A program made the position numbers and the translations under genes. From the NCBI GenBank assembly GCA_902479095.1, contig CABSNL010000090.1, positions 1-5,585 on the forward strand: 5,585 nt of DNA, read 5' to 3'. The notes beneath the pieces are model-generated. The model worked only from the letters and a program-made list of their open reading frames with translations, was not told the origin of the DNA and searched no databases. Positions 4,860-5,585 of this stretch are shown in pieces; position 1 is the first letter of the stretch; each line of letters starts with the position of its first letter. The stretch is from an uncultured Collinsella sp. Its GTDB lineage: Bacteria; Actinomycetota; Coriobacteriia; Coriobacteriales; Coriobacteriaceae.

Positions 4860-5297
4860 CTACTTTTCGAGACGCTCCCTCAGCAGCTCCAGCGCGTGCG
4901 CGTAGCCTTGCAAGCCTTCGCCGGTGATGGTCGCGAAGCAGGCCAGGCGGGCGTAGCTCACCTGACGGAAGTCCTCGCGCGTCTCGACGGCGCTGATGTG
5001 GACTTCCACTGCGGGGATGGCGACGGCCTTGAGCGCGTCCAGGATGGCCACGCTCGTGTGCGTGTAGGCAGCCGGGTTGATGACGATTCCGTCGACCTTG
5101 CCGTAGGCCTCCTGGATCTTGTCGACGATGCTGCCCTCGTGGTTGGACTGGAAGACCTCGACCTCGTCAAAGCCCTGCGCGGCGCCTGCCTCCTGGCAGA
5201 TCTGTACCAAGCGGTCGTAGTTGTCGCTGCCGTAGATGCCCGGCTCACGAATGCCGAGCATGTTGAGGTTGGGGCCATTGATGACGAGTGCTTTCAT
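4860..5297 (-). CDS. aroQ: 3-dehydroquinate dehydratase, type II
   Basis: A 145-residue type II dehydroquinase, the usual length, which converts 3-dehydroquinate to 3-dehydroshikimate in the cytoplasmic shikimate pathway and normally forms dodecamers. Family residues are visible: NGPNLNMLG (7-15) with N12, REPGIYG with R17 and the catalytic Y22, QSNHEG (50-55), INPAAYTHTS (73-82) with N74, and VEVHIS (97-102) with E98 and the catalytic H100, then R107 and the substrate-binding R111. Position 103 is Ala where many homologues have Asn (HISN); this is outside the known catalytic set. The ATG at 5297 is preceded by AAAGGAAG five bases away, and the protein starts at the family's first strand (KALVINGPN). 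The frame continues upstream into aroK, but that extension is spurious. It lies downstream of aroK on the same strand, with a palindrome between them. Confidence 0.97.
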   Translation of the reverse strand: MKALVINGPNLNMLGIREPGIYGSDNYDRLVQICQEAGAAQGFDEVEVFQSNHEGSIVDKIQEAYGKVDGIVINPAAYTHTSVAILDALKAVAIPAVEVHISAVETREDFRQVSYARLACFATITGEGLQGYAHALELLRERLEK

Positions 5298-5338
5298 GGT
5301 TGCTTCCTTTGTAGTTTGGCGGGCGGTGAGGCGGAATG

Positions 5339-5381
5339 AAAAACCACCACAAAGGTGCCTGTCCCTTTTGTGGTGGTTTTT
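5339..5381. repeat. Long perfect palindrome with GGTGCCTGTCCC loop (terminator-like intergenic repeat)
   Basis: AAAAACCACCACAAA (5339-5353) pairs perfectly with TTTGTGGTGGTTTTT (5367-5381), enclosing a 13-base loop that contains GGTGCCTGTCCC. It begins one base after the aroK stop on the minus strand, and its ends are A-tract/T-tract, so it can act as a terminator in both directions. From memory, the GGTGCCTGTCCC (or GGGACAGGCACC) core recurs in many bacterial intergenic palindromes and has been seen near REP-type elements. The dispersed-repeat idea needs a genome search. Confidence 0.8.
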
Positions 5382-5382
5382 G

Positions 5383-5566
5383 TTAGAGAGCGGGTGGGAG
5401 GGTGTCGAGGAGGGCGCGGGCGGTGTTGGCGGCGCAGTCGCGTGAGTCGATGATGTAGTCGGCCCAGGCGCGGTAGCGTGGCATGCGCTGCTCGGCGAGC
5501 TTGTCGATGCCATCGCGGGCGGTGATGGGGCGACCCTTGTGGGCGAGTTCGTCGAGCTTACGGTTG
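5383..5566 (-). CDS. aroK: Shikimate kinase, C-terminal part only (cut by contig end)
   Basis: The last 60 codons of a shikimate kinase, which phosphorylates shikimate to shikimate-3-phosphate using ATP. Visible: ELAHKGRPIT (6-15 of the fragment), corresponding to the NRPL-type lid/adenine region, and LAEQRMPRYRAWADYIID (23-40), where R27 fits the shikimate-binding arginine before the C-terminal strand. The P-loop and shikimate-binding N-terminal parts lie beyond the contig. The apparent N-terminal residues MCIRDS come from the Nextera mosaic end and are not real. It lies directly upstream of aroQ on the same strand, a common shikimate-pathway arrangement. The kinase could be part of a longer fused enzyme; the missing 5' part prevents a decision. 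Confidence 0.85.
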
Positions 5567-5585
5567 CTGTCTCTTATACACATCT
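5567..5585 (-). other. Nextera/Tn5 mosaic end adapter (contaminant, not genome)
   Basis: CTGTCTCTTATACACATCT is the exact 19-base reverse complement of the Tn5 mosaic end. It truncates aroK artificially and should be trimmed. Confidence 0.98.

Noticed and set aside
4842..5339. Plus-strand 165-codon ORF opposite aroQ
   Set aside because: Shadow produced by high third-position GC in aroQ; rich in V, D, A and L without motifs.
4860..5513. Long 217-codon form of aroQ with an N-terminal extension
   Set aside because: The extension is low-complexity, crosses the palindrome and lies out of frame over aroK. The ATG at 5297 has the ribosome site and matches the family N-terminus.
1..5585. CRISPR array or insertion sequence
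   Set aside because: No regularly spaced repeats, no transposase motifs and no IS-type terminal inverted repeats; the only transposon ends are Nextera adapters.

Overview
The window looks like a metagenome or isolate contig from a high-GC Gram-positive gut actinobacterium, most likely a Coriobacteriia member such as Collinsella. This is inferred from the style of the glycan-export genes and of aroQ/aroK, strong AAGGAG ribosome sites, GTG starts and high GC in the housekeeping genes. Both contig ends are Illumina Nextera adapter, so only about bases 41-5566 are genomic.

Layout. (1) 83-1045, minus: a family 2 glycosyltransferase of the polyprenyl-phosphate type with two C-terminal membrane helices. 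(2) Divergently, 1206-2830, plus: a two-gene ABC-2 exporter (TagG/Wzm-like permease and TagH/Wzt-like ATPase without a C-terminal glycan-recognition domain). Together these point to synthesis and export of a lipid-linked cell-surface glycan. (3) 2883-2959: tRNA-Arg(UCU) with encoded CCA, followed by a strong terminator. (4) 2998-3230: the wreck of an acyltransferase-3 membrane gene, an N-terminal motif and a C-terminal tail in different frames with most of the gene missing. (5) 3279-4729, minus: a tightly coupled pair, a DUF4869-like small protein followed by a P-loop ATPase whose C-terminal half has TOPRIM-like motifs. The pair has its own terminator and a candidate promoter, and visibly lower GC than its neighbours. 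(6) 4860-5566, minus: the shikimate-pathway genes aroK (3' part only) and aroQ, separated by a large palindrome with a GGTGCCTGTCCC loop.

The most interesting part is the coupled pair at 3279-4729. It sits between a tRNA plus gene wreck and a conserved metabolic operon, has the look of cargo acquired by transfer, and combines an ATPase with a possible nuclease-type fold in a manner that recalls OLD/PARIS-like defence proteins. Its function is not established; defence is a hypothesis only.

All predicted ORFs opposite the genes were judged to be shadows. Intergenic stretches: 41-82 holds only a small hairpin; 1046-1205 is a divergent promoter region; 2831-2882 holds a TATAAT box and a small hairpin; 4730-4859 holds the aroQ terminator and the promoter of the ATPase pair; 5298-5382 holds the palindrome.
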